64,000 nt of DNA from Diadophis punctatus similis (GCA_023053685.1 JALIGW010000002.1:253366739-253430738); one strand, 5' to 3'. Positions 12,894-21,138 are shown, counted from the stretch's first letter. The notes: a model not told the origin generated them from the letters alone. Numbers and translations: made by a program.

Positions 12894-12995
12894 CCTTTTT
12901 TTGCAGATACAGATGTGGCCAGACCATCCAGCTGGCAGGATTCGTTATTTCTTTTCATTGCCATCTTCTTTTTCTTCTGGTTACTCAGTGTATAA
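1304..12995 (+). CDS. RNF5: RNF5, RING-type E3 ubiquitin ligase (3' five coding exons)
   Basis: RNF5 is a small ER and mitochondrial membrane E3 ubiquitin ligase that acts in ER-associated degradation. Coding exons seen: 1304-1322, 4584-4696, 7218-7272, 7395 or 7398-7509, and 12907-12995, with stop TAA at 12993-12995. All have AG/GT borders and the reading phase holds across every junction. The joined frame starts in the RING domain (WPCLHQ, then [17 protein letters not shown] with the last two zinc cysteines, CPVC). It continues through a proline-rich linker ([10 protein letters not shown]) and a Gly/Phe-rich stretch ([11 protein letters not shown]), and ends in a hydrophobic anchor ([17 protein letters not shown]). 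This matches the known RNF5 architecture to the C-terminus. The first exon here needs two bases of a Cys codon from an upstream exon, and I find none in 1-1300, so the N-terminus and promoter lie left of the window. RNF185 is the paralogue to exclude; the PBX2 neighbour favours RNF5. Confidence 0.95.
1422..1535 (-). mobile_element. LINE 3' end with (TAGAA)n
   Basis: The AGAATAGAATAG repeat, then TTTATTGGCCAAGTGTGATT and GGACACACAAGGAATTTGTC, is the reverse complement of the copy at 56865-57105. It probably represents a LINE 3' end with a seeded pentanucleotide. Confidence 0.65.
1693..1752 (+). mobile_element. TA MITE fragment
   Basis: CAGATAGTCGTCAACTTACA, left end only, directly before a full copy. 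Confidence 0.65.
1755..2809 (+). mobile_element. TA-flanked MITE split by L2
   Basis: CAGGTAGTCCTCGACTTAC at 1755 and AAGTCAAGGACTACCTG at 2809, TA flanks. L2 at 1937-2612. Confidence 0.88.
1937..2612 (+). mobile_element. L2 LINE 3' fragment
   Basis: It encodes the end of L2 ORF2 ([35 protein letters not shown]), with frameshifts after about 2270. The 3' end is TACGCCGCCCTGAGTC with an AAAT/AAAC repeat tail. It splits the MITE at 1755-2809. Confidence 0.88.
2812..3125 (+). mobile_element. Diverged TA-type MITE
   Basis: CTGGGCAACCGGCCCACACT and TTAATGACAAGCACAACTTA; an older relative of the family. Confidence 0.5.
3170..3342 (-). mobile_element. TA MITE, partial
   Basis: CCGTCATAAATATGAGTCAG through AACGGTCACTAAATGAACTG. 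Confidence 0.7.
3370..3745 (+). mobile_element. Penelope-like element 3' part with intact hammerhead core
   Basis: TAAATCCTTCCATTCCCCAC and CAGAGCTGAAGAAGCTTCTT and then the shared tail ACCAGTCCAGTTG mark the family repeated at 5.0, 6.0, 8.9 and 43.9 kb. Confidence 0.7.
3602..3635 (+). ncRNA. Hammerhead ribozyme motif (Penelope-type)
   Basis: CTGAAGA, then a GCTTCT/AGAAGC stem with a TGGGTG loop, then GAAAC and GTC: the conserved hammerhead core (CUGANGA, stem II, GAAA, UH). A short stem I (GAG with a pyrimidine triplet after GTC) is possible. Stem III is only AC/GU, as in Penelope hammerheads thought to act as dimers. Confidence 0.6.
3884..4098 (+). mobile_element. tRNA-derived SINE
   Basis: GAGCCGTGGTGGCACAGCGG (A box), GTTCGATTCTGACC (B box), GACCCAGATTGTTGGGGG and a GCGGTATATAAGTCTAAG 3' end. 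Confidence 0.85.
4099..4470. mobile_element. Degraded hAT MITE (GATGGCGAACC family)
   Basis: ATGATGGCAAACCTATGGCA at the left, with family interior after an L2 insertion (GCTGGCCAGCTAATTTTCGG). The right end is not recognisable. Confidence 0.55.
4216..4292 (+). mobile_element. L2 LINE 3' end
   Basis: TGTTGTACGCCGCCTTGAGT and an AAATAAAT tail are the L2 3' terminus. It is inserted in a degraded hAT MITE. Confidence 0.75.
4505..4557 (+). mobile_element. CR1 3' end fragment
   Basis: TTAGAAGACCTCTGAGGTAC and TATGATTCTGTGTTCTGTG are a CR1-type 3' end. It lies about 25 nt upstream of the RNF5 exon at 4584. Confidence 0.65.
4584..4696 (+). CDS. RNF5: RNF5 exon: end of RING finger
   Basis: The exon is 113 nt, preceded by TTCTCTTCAG and followed by GTAAAG. 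It encodes [17 protein letters not shown] and then [20 protein letters not shown], and leaves two bases (AG) of an Arg codon. CPVC supplies the last zinc ligand pair of the RING. Confidence 0.95.
4783..4913 (-). mobile_element. TA MITE, partial
   Basis: CATCCGAATTTTGATAATGT to GAATGGTCACTAAATGAATG. It starts about 90 nt after an RNF5 exon. Confidence 0.65.
5016..5216 (-). mobile_element. Penelope-like element end
   Basis: TTTTCAAGAGGCAACTGGAC and CATCCAAGAAGCTTCTTCAG are the inverse of the family 3' end. The hammerhead motif at 5070-5104 is broken (GAAA to AAAA). Confidence 0.75.
5244..5564. mobile_element. hAT MITE (GGGGTGGGTTC family)
   Basis: Ends CAGGGGTGGGTTC / GGAACCCACTTCTG; duplication TATGTGAT/CATGTGAT. 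The interior has a YY1-like AAGATGGCGAC (5360-5370). Confidence 0.85.
5592..5845 (+). mobile_element. tRNA-derived SINE
   Basis: GAGCCGAGGTGGCGCAGCGG, GGTTCAAATCTCACC, and an AAATAAAT tail; near full length. Confidence 0.9.
6021..6411. mobile_element. Penelope-like element with inverted terminal pieces
   Basis: A minus-oriented end (about 6021-6120) and a plus-oriented end (6318-6411) flank internal sequence. ACCTGTATAC/ATCTGTATAC repeats at the borders suggest a target duplication. Confidence 0.7.
6319..6352 (+). ncRNA. Hammerhead ribozyme motif (Penelope-type)
   Basis: CTGAAGA, a perfect 6-bp stem II (GCTTCT/AGAAGC, loop TGGATG), GAAAC and GTC. All invariant core bases are present. Confidence 0.62.
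6495..6790. mobile_element. Penelope-like terminal fragments split by a hAT MITE
   Basis: 6495-6560 and 6715-6790 carry TCTGCAAGAAAATAATCAAG and AGAGAGCCAAGGACCCC, resembling the second Penelope-like end. A MITE lies between. Confidence 0.45.
6568..6677. mobile_element. hAT-like MITE (AATGTTCCCTCTAAG family)
   Basis: CAATGTTCCCTCT / AGAGGGAACATTG ends, 8-bp duplication ATCCTCAG, GC-rich palindromic core. Confidence 0.88.
6849..7114. mobile_element. hAT MITE (GGGGTGGGTTC family)
   Basis: CAGCGGTGAG...TTTCACCCCTG, 8-bp duplication CTTTGCTG on both sides. It lies about 100 nt upstream of an RNF5 exon. Confidence 0.82.
7218..7272 (+). CDS. RNF5: RNF5 exon: proline-rich linker
   Basis: The exon is 55 nt between CGCACAG and GTGAGT. 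It completes Arg and encodes [18 protein letters not shown], the proline/arginine-rich linker of RNF5. Confidence 0.92.
7395..7509 (+). CDS. RNF5: RNF5 exon: Gly/Phe-rich segment
   Basis: The acceptor is a tandem CAGCAG at 7392-7397, so the exon may start at 7395 (adding one Gln) or 7398. It encodes a [20 protein letters not shown] segment and ends with one base of an Asp codon before GTAAGG. Confidence 0.9.
7833..7977. repeat. (GATA)n(CATA)n(TA)n microsatellite
   Basis: About 70 bp of GATA, 60 bp of CATA and 25 bp of TA. It lies in the large last RNF5 intron. Confidence 0.98.
7995..8452. mobile_element. TA-flanked TIR MITE (CCGTATTTTTCGG family)
   Basis: CCGTATTTTTCGGAGTATAA...CAGAAAAATACGG between TA dinucleotides. 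Confidence 0.88.
8655..8830 (-). mobile_element. Third Penelope-like (?) family, minus copy
   Basis: TGTGCTGGAGCCCATCCTCA and TGTTGTATTTATATGGTGCC are the inverse of the repeat at 10530-10720. CTGAGGA and a GGGCT/AGCC stem are kept on the minus strand. Confidence 0.5.
9000..9342 (+). pseudogene. Penelope-like GIY-YIG endonuclease fragment
   Basis: The frame encodes [20 protein letters not shown], then [10 protein letters not shown] and [13 protein letters not shown], then [16 protein letters not shown]. The VVY...YIG pair and the following Glu/Lys pattern fit the GIY-YIG endonuclease at the C-terminus of Penelope-like proteins. A frameshift near 9315 breaks the family's EAIYVKIE ending, and the reverse transcriptase half is absent. 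Confidence 0.8.
9489..9740 (+). mobile_element. L1 3' end insertion
   Basis: AT-rich sequence ends ACTCAATAAAAAAAAA. The flanks repeat AAAAGAATGCAAATGAT (about 9479 and 9741), a long target duplication typical of L1. It sits inside a Penelope-like element. Confidence 0.75.
9860..10430. other. No feature recognised
   Basis: Single-copy-looking sequence in the last RNF5 intron, with no coding match on either strand. Confidence 0.4.
10440..10720 (+). mobile_element. Third Penelope-like (?) family
   Basis: GGATGGGCTCCAGCACATGC and CCGAAAGCTTGGAAGAATAA define a repeat seen three times here (8.7, 10.6 and 47.9 kb). The layout CTRAGGA, GGGC/GCCC stem, GAAA is hammerhead-like. Confidence 0.5.
10906..11262 (+). 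mobile_element. TA MITE, diverged copy
   Basis: CAGGTTGTCCTCACGTACC start; interior keeps GAACCACGGCAGCTGG-type sequence only loosely. Confidence 0.65.
11269..11440 (+). mobile_element. tRNA-derived SINE, diverged
   Basis: GAGGGCTTGGTTATCTCAGT, GTTCGATTCTGACCGGCTCG and CTTCCATCCTTCCGAG. Confidence 0.75.
11599..11971 (+). mobile_element. TA-flanked MITE, full copy
   Basis: CAGGTAGTCCTCGACTTAAC to AAGTCAAGGACTCCCTG between TA. Confidence 0.88.
11984..12583 (+). mobile_element. SPIN (hAT, Buster-type) non-autonomous element
   Basis: The left end reads CAGTGGTTCCCAACCTTTCT, then CTAATGCCGCGACCC and TAGCGATTAATCACAAAAAC. The right end has GTCGTTCGACCCCCAAAGGG and GGTTGGGAACCACTG. These match the SPIN (Space Invader) sequence. 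The 8-bp duplication AAATACAG flanks it on both sides. About 310 bp of unrelated DNA (about 12199-12512) sits inside and includes a piece of a palindromic MITE. Confidence 0.88.
12869..12893. repeat. (CT)n tract before the last RNF5 exon
   Basis: CTCTCTCTCTCTCTCTCTCT with a following T run forms the pyrimidine tract of the acceptor at 12906. Confidence 0.9.
12907..12995 (+). CDS. RNF5: RNF5 terminal coding exon: membrane anchor
   Basis: The exon follows a (CT)n and T-rich tract and TTGCAG. It encodes [13 protein letters not shown] and then about 17 hydrophobic residues ([16 protein letters not shown]), and stops with TAA. The SWQDSLFLF...FFFFWLLS ending is the RNF5 tail anchor. Confidence 0.95.
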
Positions 12996-14074
12996 CCGGC
13001 TGGACCCCGCTGAGCTTAACCTGTACTAAAAAAAAAATCTAAAGAACAGAACGAAAGGACTTTGATATTTGGGGGGGGGGGTTGATGGGGGGAGAGAGAC
13101 TGGTTTTGGGTGGGTGGCTTTGCTTGCTGAACGCATAGGAGAGACAGAAAGGGGTAAATACTATATGGTGGAGTAACATTCTCTCTTTTTCATCCCCCCA
13201 TCCTGAGAATTAAAACTATAATAGGGCTGCTTGCTTCTTCAAGTGGTTTGCAAATGGTTGTCTGTACACAACCCCAACCTAATTATGGATTGAATGGGGA
13301 GTAACTATGCTAGAATGATGCCTTTCTAATTCTTCAAAGAAAGATCTCAAATGTGAGGGCAAACTCGAATTGCTGCAAAGGTTGGAGAGAGCAGAAGCAA
13401 GCCCACGAAGCAAGACTACTCATCGGCCATCAACTTGTCTTATTGGGCCAAAGCGGCTAGACCTGCCACTTTGCATAAAAGTGCATGAATCGGGGAAAGG
13501 GATTTTGGAGGGCAAAATTCTGTCTCTATTGATAGAGATGTGGTGGTGGGGAGTCTCCCTTGTTCAGCCCGCTGCCACAGGAAGTGATTGTGGCAAGCGA
13601 AGATATTTGAAAGTGAGAGGCAGGGAAGGAGAAGAAGAAGACCTGTCGCTTCAGAATCCCACAGGAAGTGGCTGCGTAATTCTTTTAATTTAAGGTCAGG
13701 TGATTGCCCCAAATCTTGGGTACTTTTTTGATAGGGCAAACTGCCCGAGTTTTGATAATGCATATGCTATGGTGGGTATTTTTCTCTCCCCCTCCCCTCC
13801 TCTCTCTTTGAGGAAGGTTATTTAATCTGTTGGAGTAACCCAACCCTTTGAGGTGGGGGATGCTTGCCGTCGGTTGTTAATGCTTCATCCATCCATCTCC
13901 GGCTCTTCCAACAATGTCGGGGAAACGTTGAGGGTTGGTGAGGGGACGGTAGATCATCGGACATTGTAGTCTTGACTTAACAGTATTTTGTGGTCCAAAA
14001 GTTCCTTGGATAATGATTTCATTTGGGGTGAGAGAGAAGGGATGCGATGTCGATTAACCAATGCTTTCATTAAA
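12996..14074 (+). other. RNF5: Probable RNF5 3' UTR
   Basis: About 1.1 kb of mostly single-copy sequence follows the stop codon. Possible poly(A) signals are ATTAAA at 13209-13214 and at 14069-14074. No canonical AATAAA was found, so the end is uncertain. The next repeat starts near 14157. Confidence 0.45.
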
Positions 14075-14156
14075 TTCACTCATGATTCCTAGCCAGTTGA
14101 GAGAAAAATACGCCCGTTTAGAAAGAAAAAGCACAAAATGCTGCAACATACAAGTA

Positions 14157-14972
14157 CCGTAGTCTTCGGCTTACAGCGGTCACTTAGTGATAATTCTAAA
14201 CCAGTGATGGTGAACCTATGGCACGGGTGCCACAGGTGGCACGCGGAGCCATATCTGCCGGCACGCGAGCCGTTGCCCTAGCTTAGCTCCAACGCGCATG
14301 TGCATGCTGGCCAGCTGATTTTCGGCTCACACGGAGGCTCTGGGAGGGCGTTTTCAGCTTCCGGAGGGCCTCCAGGGGGGGCGGGAGAGGGCGTTTTTGC
14401 CCTCCCCAGGCTCCAGGGAAGCCTACTGGGCCCACTGGAAGTCGGGAAATGGGCCATTTCTGGCCTCCAGAAGGCTTCCGGGGGGGTGGGGGAGGCCATT
14501 TTTGCCCTCCCCAGGCATTGAATTATGGGTGTGGGCAGTCGCATGTGTGAGATAACGCACGCGCACGTGCTTTCAGCACCCGAGGAAAAAAAGGTTTGCC
14601 ATCACTGTTCTAAACTATGAGGACCTGAAAAAAGGACCTGGGATCCAGATTTGAAGTTGACTTTCGCTTCGCTTTACGACTTTTCTTGCCACCTTTGTTA
14701 AGCGAATCACTGCAGTTGTTTTCAGGGTTAAGTGAATCTGGCTTCCCCATTGACTTTGCTTGTCGGAAGTTTGCAAACGGGGATCACAGGACCCCAGGCC
14801 ACGGCAGCCGTCATAAATATGAGTCAGTGGCCAAGCGTCTGAATTTTGATCACATGACCATGGGGAGGCTGCAATGATCGTGCAAAAAAAAAGGTCATAA
14901 GTCACTTTTTTTCAATGCTGTTGTAATTTCGAACCGTAGCTAAATGAAATGATGTAAATCGAGGACTACCTG
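14157..14972 (-). mobile_element. TA MITE split by a hAT MITE
   Basis: CCGTAGTCTTCGGCTTAC at the left and ATCGAGGACTACCTG at the right; the hAT copy sits at 14202-14607. The two halves look rearranged. Confidence 0.7.
14202..14607. mobile_element. hAT MITE (GATGGCGAACC family)
   Basis: CAGTGATGGTGAACC...GGTTTGCCATCACTG with duplication TTCTAAAC. It is inserted in a TA-flanked MITE. Confidence 0.92.
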
Positions 14973-15002
14973 CACACAATAGTCTGGGTGTAAGCTCTAG
15001 AG

Positions 15003-15372
15003 CAGGGATGGCGCACCTTTTTTGGTTCGTGTGCCAAGAGGTGGGGGAGTGCGGGGGGGGTCACGCGTGTGCGTGCGCACACCCATAATTCCATGCCTCC
15101 CCCTGGTGCATGCGCACGTGACACCCCTGTTCCCGGCACGCAATGGCACGCCCGTTTTTCGCTCTCCCCAGGCTCCAAAGCCTTTCTAGGAGCCTGGGGA
15201 GGACAAAAACGGCCTTCCCCACCCCCTCCGGAGGCTGGAACACTGTTTCCTGACTCCCAGTGGGCCCAGAAGGCCCGAAATCAGCTGTGCGCGCCGGACC
15301 TGAGCTCGCGTGCCCACTGATATGGCTCCGTGTGCCACTTGTGGCATCCGTGCCATAGGTTCTCCATCATGG
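15003..15372. mobile_element. hAT MITE (GATGGCGAACC family)
   Basis: CAGGGATGGCGCACC...GGTTCTCCATCATG with CTCTAGAG on both sides. The right copy is also the left duplication of the SPIN-type element. Confidence 0.88.
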
Positions 15373-15380
15373 CTCTAGAG

Positions 15381-16345
15381 CAGCGGTTCCCAACCTGGGG
15401 GTCGCGACCCCTTTGGGAGGGTCGAATGACCATTTCCCTGGGGTCAGCTCCCCCCCTGCCACAAGCCTGGCCATGATATTGCCCCCCACAACCCGCGCCT
15501 CCACCGCGACCCACCCCACCACTGCCATTTGGGTTCTTTTACCCTCTGTGCATGCAAAAAGCGTTCTGCGCATGCGCAGAGGGTAAAAGAACCCAAATGG
15601 CAGAGTCTCCAGATCCGGGCGAGGTCTCTGCTCGCTTTGCGTGTTTGCAGGGGTGAAATGCTCCTGGTTCGCTCTTGACTGTCGGTCATCGCAAAGCCGA
15701 TGGAGCCAGTGGCGGTCGCGGCACTTCCCCCGCCTGCCTGGATGCCGCCATTTGAGTTCTTTTGCCCTCTGCGCATGCAGAACGCTTTGCGCATGCGCAG
15801 AGGACAAAAGAACTCAAATGGTGGCATCCAGGCGGGCAGGGGAAGCCCCGCGACCGCCACCGGCTCCATCAGCTCTGCGACGACCGACAGGCAAGAGCGA
15901 ACCGGGAGCATTTCACCCCTGGCGTGTTGCCTCTGGGAGCTTTTCGAGCCCCGTCGCGAAAGGCGTGCGCGACTTCAGCGGGGCTGGGATAGGCGGCTGC
16001 CCGGAGAGAGCCATCCCCTTCGCAGAGTCTCTCCCGTCTACCTGCAGTGTTCGGGGCGAAGCCATGAAGGGGGTGGCTCTCTCCGGGCAGCCGCCTGTCC
16101 CGGCCCCACCGAAGTCGTGCATGGCTTTCGCAACGGGGCTCGAAAAGCTCCCAGAGGCAACACGTGAAGCGAGCGGAGATCTCGCCTGGATCTGGAGACT
16201 TCGCCCGGACGCTGCCATTTTGGTTCTCTTACCCTCTGCGCATGCGCAGAACGCTTCGCGCATACGCAGAGGGTAAAAGAACCCAAATGGCGGCGGTGGG
16301 GTGAGTTGCCGCGGGGCGCGGCATTAGGAAGGTTGGGAACCGCTG
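15381..16345 (+). mobile_element. SPIN-family hAT element with large palindromic interior
   Basis: CAGCGGTTCCCAACCTGGGG at the left and GCATTAGGAAGGTTGGGAAC at the right are SPIN-type ends, flanked by CTCTAGAG. The interior holds several inverted repeats (for example 15524-15602, and a longer one around 16040), GC-rich and rich in GCGCATGCGC. Overlapping long frames here come from the palindromes. Confidence 0.82.
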
Positions 16346-16466
16346 CTCTAGAGCGTCTATTGCCTAGTTTCTTATTCTTAGGCCTTAAATGTATTCCCCC
16401 CATCCCCGGATACTGTTTACCCGTCTGTTCTTCATATAATCGCAATGAAATCTGATTTTGCTAGGT

Positions 16467-16745
16467 CAGTGATGGCGAACCTTTTTTTGCTCAGGTCGTG
16501 CGTGTGTCCACACCCATAATGCAATGCCCTCCCCCCGTGCATCCGTGCACAACCCTGCTCCCGTGCTGCCCCCTGCGCATGTGCACGGGCCTCACTGAAG
16601 CCTCTAGACTTCCGGTAGGCACGTTGGGCTGTTTTTCGCCCTCCCTAGGCTTCAGGAAAGCCTCCTGAATCCTGGGGAAGGCGAAAAACGGCCCAACGGG
16701 CCTACCGGAAATTCGGAAATGCGTGCCATAGGTTTGCCATCACGG
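16467..16745. mobile_element. hAT MITE (GATGGCGAACC family)
   Basis: CAGTGATGGCGAACC...GGTTTGCCATCACG; duplication TGCTAGGT. Confidence 0.9.
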
Positions 16746-17001
16746 TGCTAGGTGGTTCAATTTAAAAAATGGCTTTTGTTTCTTTATCATGCTAAATCTC
16801 TCCCCAAATATGTCAAGGTTAGTGTTCACTACATTAACCGTGTAAAAGTGCATCTCTGATCAGTTTATAGTATAGTGTGAACACCACCACCAAGTTCTCA
16901 CTGGGTGCCACTATCATCCTGAGATGGCTTGAAGTAGGTACACAACCAGCTGAGAAGCTGTTGCAATCATAGGTATGCGGCGTATATATCTGCAATGTGT
17001 A

Positions 17002-17533
17002 CAGATATGCCTCGATTTACAACAGTCCATTTAGTGACCAAAGTTACAATGGCGCTAAAAAAATTGACTTATGACCGTCTGTCATACTTCTAGCACAGCG
17101 GTGGGCAAACTACAGCTCTCTGAGGACCTGTGGACTTCAACTCCCAGAATTCCTGAGCCAGCCATGCATGCATGGCTGACTCAGGAATTCTGGGAATTGA
17201 AGTCCACAGGTCCTCAAAGAGCTGTAGTTTGCCTACCCCTGTTCTAGCAGGGTCTTGTGATCAAAATTCAGATATGCTTGGCAACTGATTTGTATTTGTG
17301 GTAGTTGCAGTGTCCCGGGGTCACGTGATCCCGTTTGCGACCTTCTGACAAGCAAAGTCAATGGGGAATCCAGATTCACTTAATGACCATGTTACCAGCT
17401 TAACTGCAGTAGTTCACAACTTCACAACTGGGGCAAGTAAGGTCATAAAAGGGGGCAAAATTCACTCAACAAATGTTTCACTTAACAACAGAAATTGTGG
17501 GTTCAATTGCGGTTATAAGTCGAGGACTACCTG
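17002..17533 (+). mobile_element. TA MITE split by a palindromic MITE
   Basis: CAGATATGCCTCGATTTAC to AAGTCGAGGACTACCTG; insertion at 17096-17241. Confidence 0.88.
17096..17241. mobile_element. Palindromic hAT MITE (146 bp)
   Basis: CAGCGGTGGGCAAACTACAG and its mirror; duplication TTCTAGCA. Confidence 0.9.
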
Positions 17534-17689
17534 TATTTTGAGTTTTACTGCCATACATTGACATTGAGTTGAAGATCTTTTGAAATTCTTCGCATTCCAC
17601 TTAGATCTGTCATCTTTGGCGTTTGATCTTGCTGTTTGAAAAGAAGGTGAATGCATCTAGAAGGCGGCAGATTCATTTTCAAGTAGAAA

Positions 17690-18425
17690 AATGTGGGTTA
17701 GACAGCATCACCACCAGATGGATTCGAAACTGACTGACCAACTGCACTCAACGTGTAGTGCTCAATGGAACTGCATCTACATGGAGGGAAATATGCAGTG
17801 GAGTACCCCAAGGCTCTGTTTTAGGCCCAGTACTCTCCAACATCTTCATCAATGACTTGGACAAGGGGATAGATGGGGAACTCATCAAATTTGCAGATGA
17901 CACCAAGCTGGCAGGAATAGCCAACTCTCCAGAAGATAGGCTCAAGATACAGAAGGATCTTGACAGACTTGAACTTTGGGTGCTATCAAACAAAATGAAA
18001 TTCAATGGTGAAAAAAGTAAGGTTCTACATTAGAAAAACAAAATGCACAGATACAGTATATGTGGTACCTTGCTCAATAGTAGTAACTGTGAGAGGGATC
18101 TTGGAGTCCTAGTGGACAACCATTTAAATATGAGCCAGAAGTATGCAGCAGCTGCCAAAGCAGCTGCACCTGAGGGTAGAACAAGAAGCAATGGGTGGAA
18201 ACTAATCAAGGAGAGAAGCAACTTAGAACGAAGGAGACATTTCCTGACAATTAGAACAATTAATCAGTGGAACAACTTGCCTCCAGAAGTTGTGAATGCT
18301 CCAACACTGGACATTTTTAAGAAGATGTTGGATAACCATTTGTCTGAAGTGGTGTAGGGGGGTTGGACTAGAAGACCTCCAAGGTCCCTTCCAACTTTGT
18401 TTATTCTATTCTATTCCTATTCTAT
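17690..18425 (+). mobile_element. CR1/L3 LINE 3' fragment
   Basis: It encodes reverse transcriptase pieces: GVPQGSVLGPVLSNIFINDL and the active-site variant FADDTKLAG, a stop, then a second frame (CERDLGVLVDNHLNMSQKYA; RRHFLTIRTINQWNNLPPEV). The 3' end is TAGAAGACCTCCAAGGTCCC followed by ATTCT repeats, the pattern described for CR1-L3 in snakes. The copy is 5' truncated and broken. Confidence 0.88.
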
Positions 18426-18749
18426 TTATGGATTACCAGTCCTAGTTCAGATCTTCACTTCTTCCTTCCACTTACTCATATAGACTTAATCCTTTCACTA
18501 AAGTTGGGCTAAGACTTTACCCTACACCTTAGTTTTGGGACTTTGTGTGTGGTGTATATTAGCTATGTACTAGCTCCACTAGCTAGCTGTGGAGTTGGGA
18601 GAAAACAGCTTATAGTTAGACTGGTCTTGTACGAATCCAGTCAGTTGTGGCTTCTTAAGATTGCATTGCCATCATAAGTTAGAAGGTGCACAATTTTTGT
18701 TGGCATGAAAGTCCATAAAGGTTTGAAAAATGGCAAGAGTGGTATAGGA

Positions 18750-18850
18750 CAGTGGTCCCTAACTTTTGTGGCTTGGTGGCCCGCCGTTTGTGTGGCCTGA
18801 TTCCAAATAGGCCACGGCCCGGTAGTTAGGCCAGAGGTTGGGGACCCCTG
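18750..18850. mobile_element. hAT MITE (GGGGTCCCCAACC family, 101 bp)
   Basis: CAGTGGTCCCTAAC...GGTTGGGGACCCCTG; duplication GTATAGGA. Confidence 0.9.
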
Positions 18851-18859
18851 GTATAGGAG

Positions 18860-19540
18860 AAATCAGCATTCCCTGGGCCTGGTATTTTGGAGAACTTAAT
18901 TTATTGAGAGGCAATGTGATCACCATAGGCCTCAAGGAGGTTTTAAACCCCCATTATCTCACTTCAAATATAAACCAAAATGCGGCACATTTGGGGCTCC
19001 AATTGAGCAACCTGTGGCACAGGAGCCAGTTTTTATATCCTTAATTTAGCATTACGTGTATATTCTCCTATGTACATCTCCTATGCCGCTGATGGCAAAA
19101 TTTATTTGGAAACCTTTGGGGAGAATTTTACATTCTCCAAAGGAGCGCTAGCAATAATGGAAACCCGTCAGTGGGAAAAATATATTTTATTGTTTTGGCA
19201 AAATTGTAGAAGAATAAGAAAGGGACAGGAAAAATCTCTCCCCCCCCCCAAAAAAAAGATTATATTGCTCAGATCAGAATAGAATTCTGTGAGGTTTTTT
19301 TTTTTCTTAAAAAAAACCTGCTGTCTTTGCCTCATAGCTCCAAAGTTCTTTGATTGTTCTGACTCAATTGGGGAATTTTGCCCCTCATTATTTTAAACCC
19401 ACATAAAATCCAAATTACATTCACAATAAATGATAGTTTTTTTTAAAAAATGGGATTGTTTTCAGGCTAGAGGAAGATGTTGAAGGAACACTATTCGGGG
19501 GAGGAACCCAAGACATTCCTCAAAAATAAGTCACCTCGTA
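18860..19540. other. No feature recognised
   Basis: Apparently unique intergenic sequence with A and T runs; short frames only. Confidence 0.4.
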
Positions 19541-19548
19541 GCTGGATG

Positions 19549-19682
19549 TAATGTTTCTTAACTATAGTGATTTTAAGATGTGTGGACTTCAACTCCCAGA
19601 ATTCCTCTGTCAGTAAGTGGCTGGGGAATTCCAGGAATTGAAGCCCACCCATCTCAAAGTTACCAAGGTTAAGAAACACTGG
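19549..19682. mobile_element. Palindromic MITE
   Basis: GTTTCTTAACTATAGTGATT mirrored by TAAGAAACACTGG around CCCAGAATTCC. Confidence 0.75.
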
Positions 19683-20156
19683 TCAGGATTGTCAAATCTG
19701 GCATCCGCACACAATTGTCCTCCCTTTGCAATCTCTTTCTCTGCAGCTGCTTTTGTGTTTTTTTGGAGGGAGTTTATTTTAATGGCCGCCTGCAGCATAG
19801 GAAATCTCTCAGGAAAGAGTTGCACACGGCCTGTTGATTAACAGCTTCCGATCAACCAAATTAAAGTCAGATAGCCTGGAAGAGGGGCTGTTTTGATTTT
19901 GGGATAGGCCAAGGCCCATTCTGTAGGGAAGAGAGAATTTCGAATGATATGGAGAACATCGGTCAAATTTGGAATGAAGCTTAAAAGGCATAGATTAGAA
20001 ATGGGTTTAAAGCCTGTTTTTGCAGGAAAAATGGTCCAGTGATTCACTGTTTCAAATACGGATAAGTCCCCGACTTACAACAGTTCATTAGTGATCGTCC
20101 AAAGTTACAACGGCACTGAAAAAAGCGTCTTATGACCATTTTTCACACCTACGACC

Positions 20157-20702
20157 CAGTGGTGGGTTCCTACCAGTGCGGTCCACTCTATAGCACCGGT
20201 AGCGGCCCACTGGTGACGTCACGGTACCGGTGCGGTCGGTTGCCTGTGCCTGGGCTCCGCCATGAAAAAAAATTTTTTTTTACAAAAATTTTCTTCTGCG
20301 CATGCCCAGAAGCCGAGCTTCCAGCACTGCGCATGCGCTGCCTTCCTACCCCACAGTGAGTCCAAGCAGGGGAGGATGGCTGAGGGAGCACGTGAGATGC
20401 TGAAAGAACGGCGGCAGGAGCTATCTCCATTCCCCTCCCTTCAGCAGTCTGAGAAGCGACGAATGTGCGGTGATGAACCTAGGCATTTTCGCACGTTTGA
20501 GGCTTCTTGAGCTGCTGAGGGGAGGGAGAATGGGCAGCAGGACCTATCTCAGTTCCCCTCCCTTCAGCAGTCTGAGAAGCCACGCCCACCCGGTCACATG
20601 GCCAGCAAGCCATGCCCACCCAGTCACATGGCTGGCAAGCCACACCCACAAAATAAACCACGCCCACAGAGTGGTAGTAAAAAAATTAGGAACCCGCCCC
20701 TG
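20157..20702. mobile_element. hAT MITE (GGGGTGGGTTC family)
   Basis: CAGTGGTGGGTTCC...GGAACCCGCCCCTG; duplication CTACGACC. It contains TGCGCATGCGCT (20328-20339). Confidence 0.88.
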
Positions 20703-20735
20703 CTACGACCATTGCAGCATCCCTACAGACACATA

Positions 20736-21138
20736 CCATATTTTTCGGAGTATAAGACACACCTTCGTTTTTGGGGAGGAAAATAGGGGAAAAAAAATCA
20801 GCCTACCAGATATTCGTCTGGCTAGTCCTTAGTCTGATCAGCTTCAGCACATTAGTTTGCTGGTTTTGAGCACACGTGCTTGTTTTTTATCCCCTAGTTG
20901 GGGAGAAAAAACAGTTTCTAAAACACTTCACTTCTCTCTTCAGAGAAAGAATGAGAAAAGCAGGCAAAGGGAAGATTGCTTCGCTAGCAAAGCACGGAAG
21001 ATCGCTTCAATGGATAGCACCTTGTTAGGGCTGAAAAAAAGCTTAGTATAAAAACTACATTCGGAGTATAAGGCGCACCCAAATTTTCAGCCTCTTTTAG
21101 GGGGGAAAAAGATGCGTCTTATACTCTGAAAAATACAG
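20736..21138. mobile_element. TA-flanked TIR MITE (CCGTATTTTTCGG family)
   Basis: CCATATTTTTCGGAGTATAA...CTGAAAAATACAG between TA; nested in another MITE. Confidence 0.88.

Noticed and set aside
15367..16445. Several overlapping frames of 100-211 codons on both strands
   Set aside because: They arise from the palindromic interior of a SPIN-type MITE; mirrored frames on both strands are expected there.
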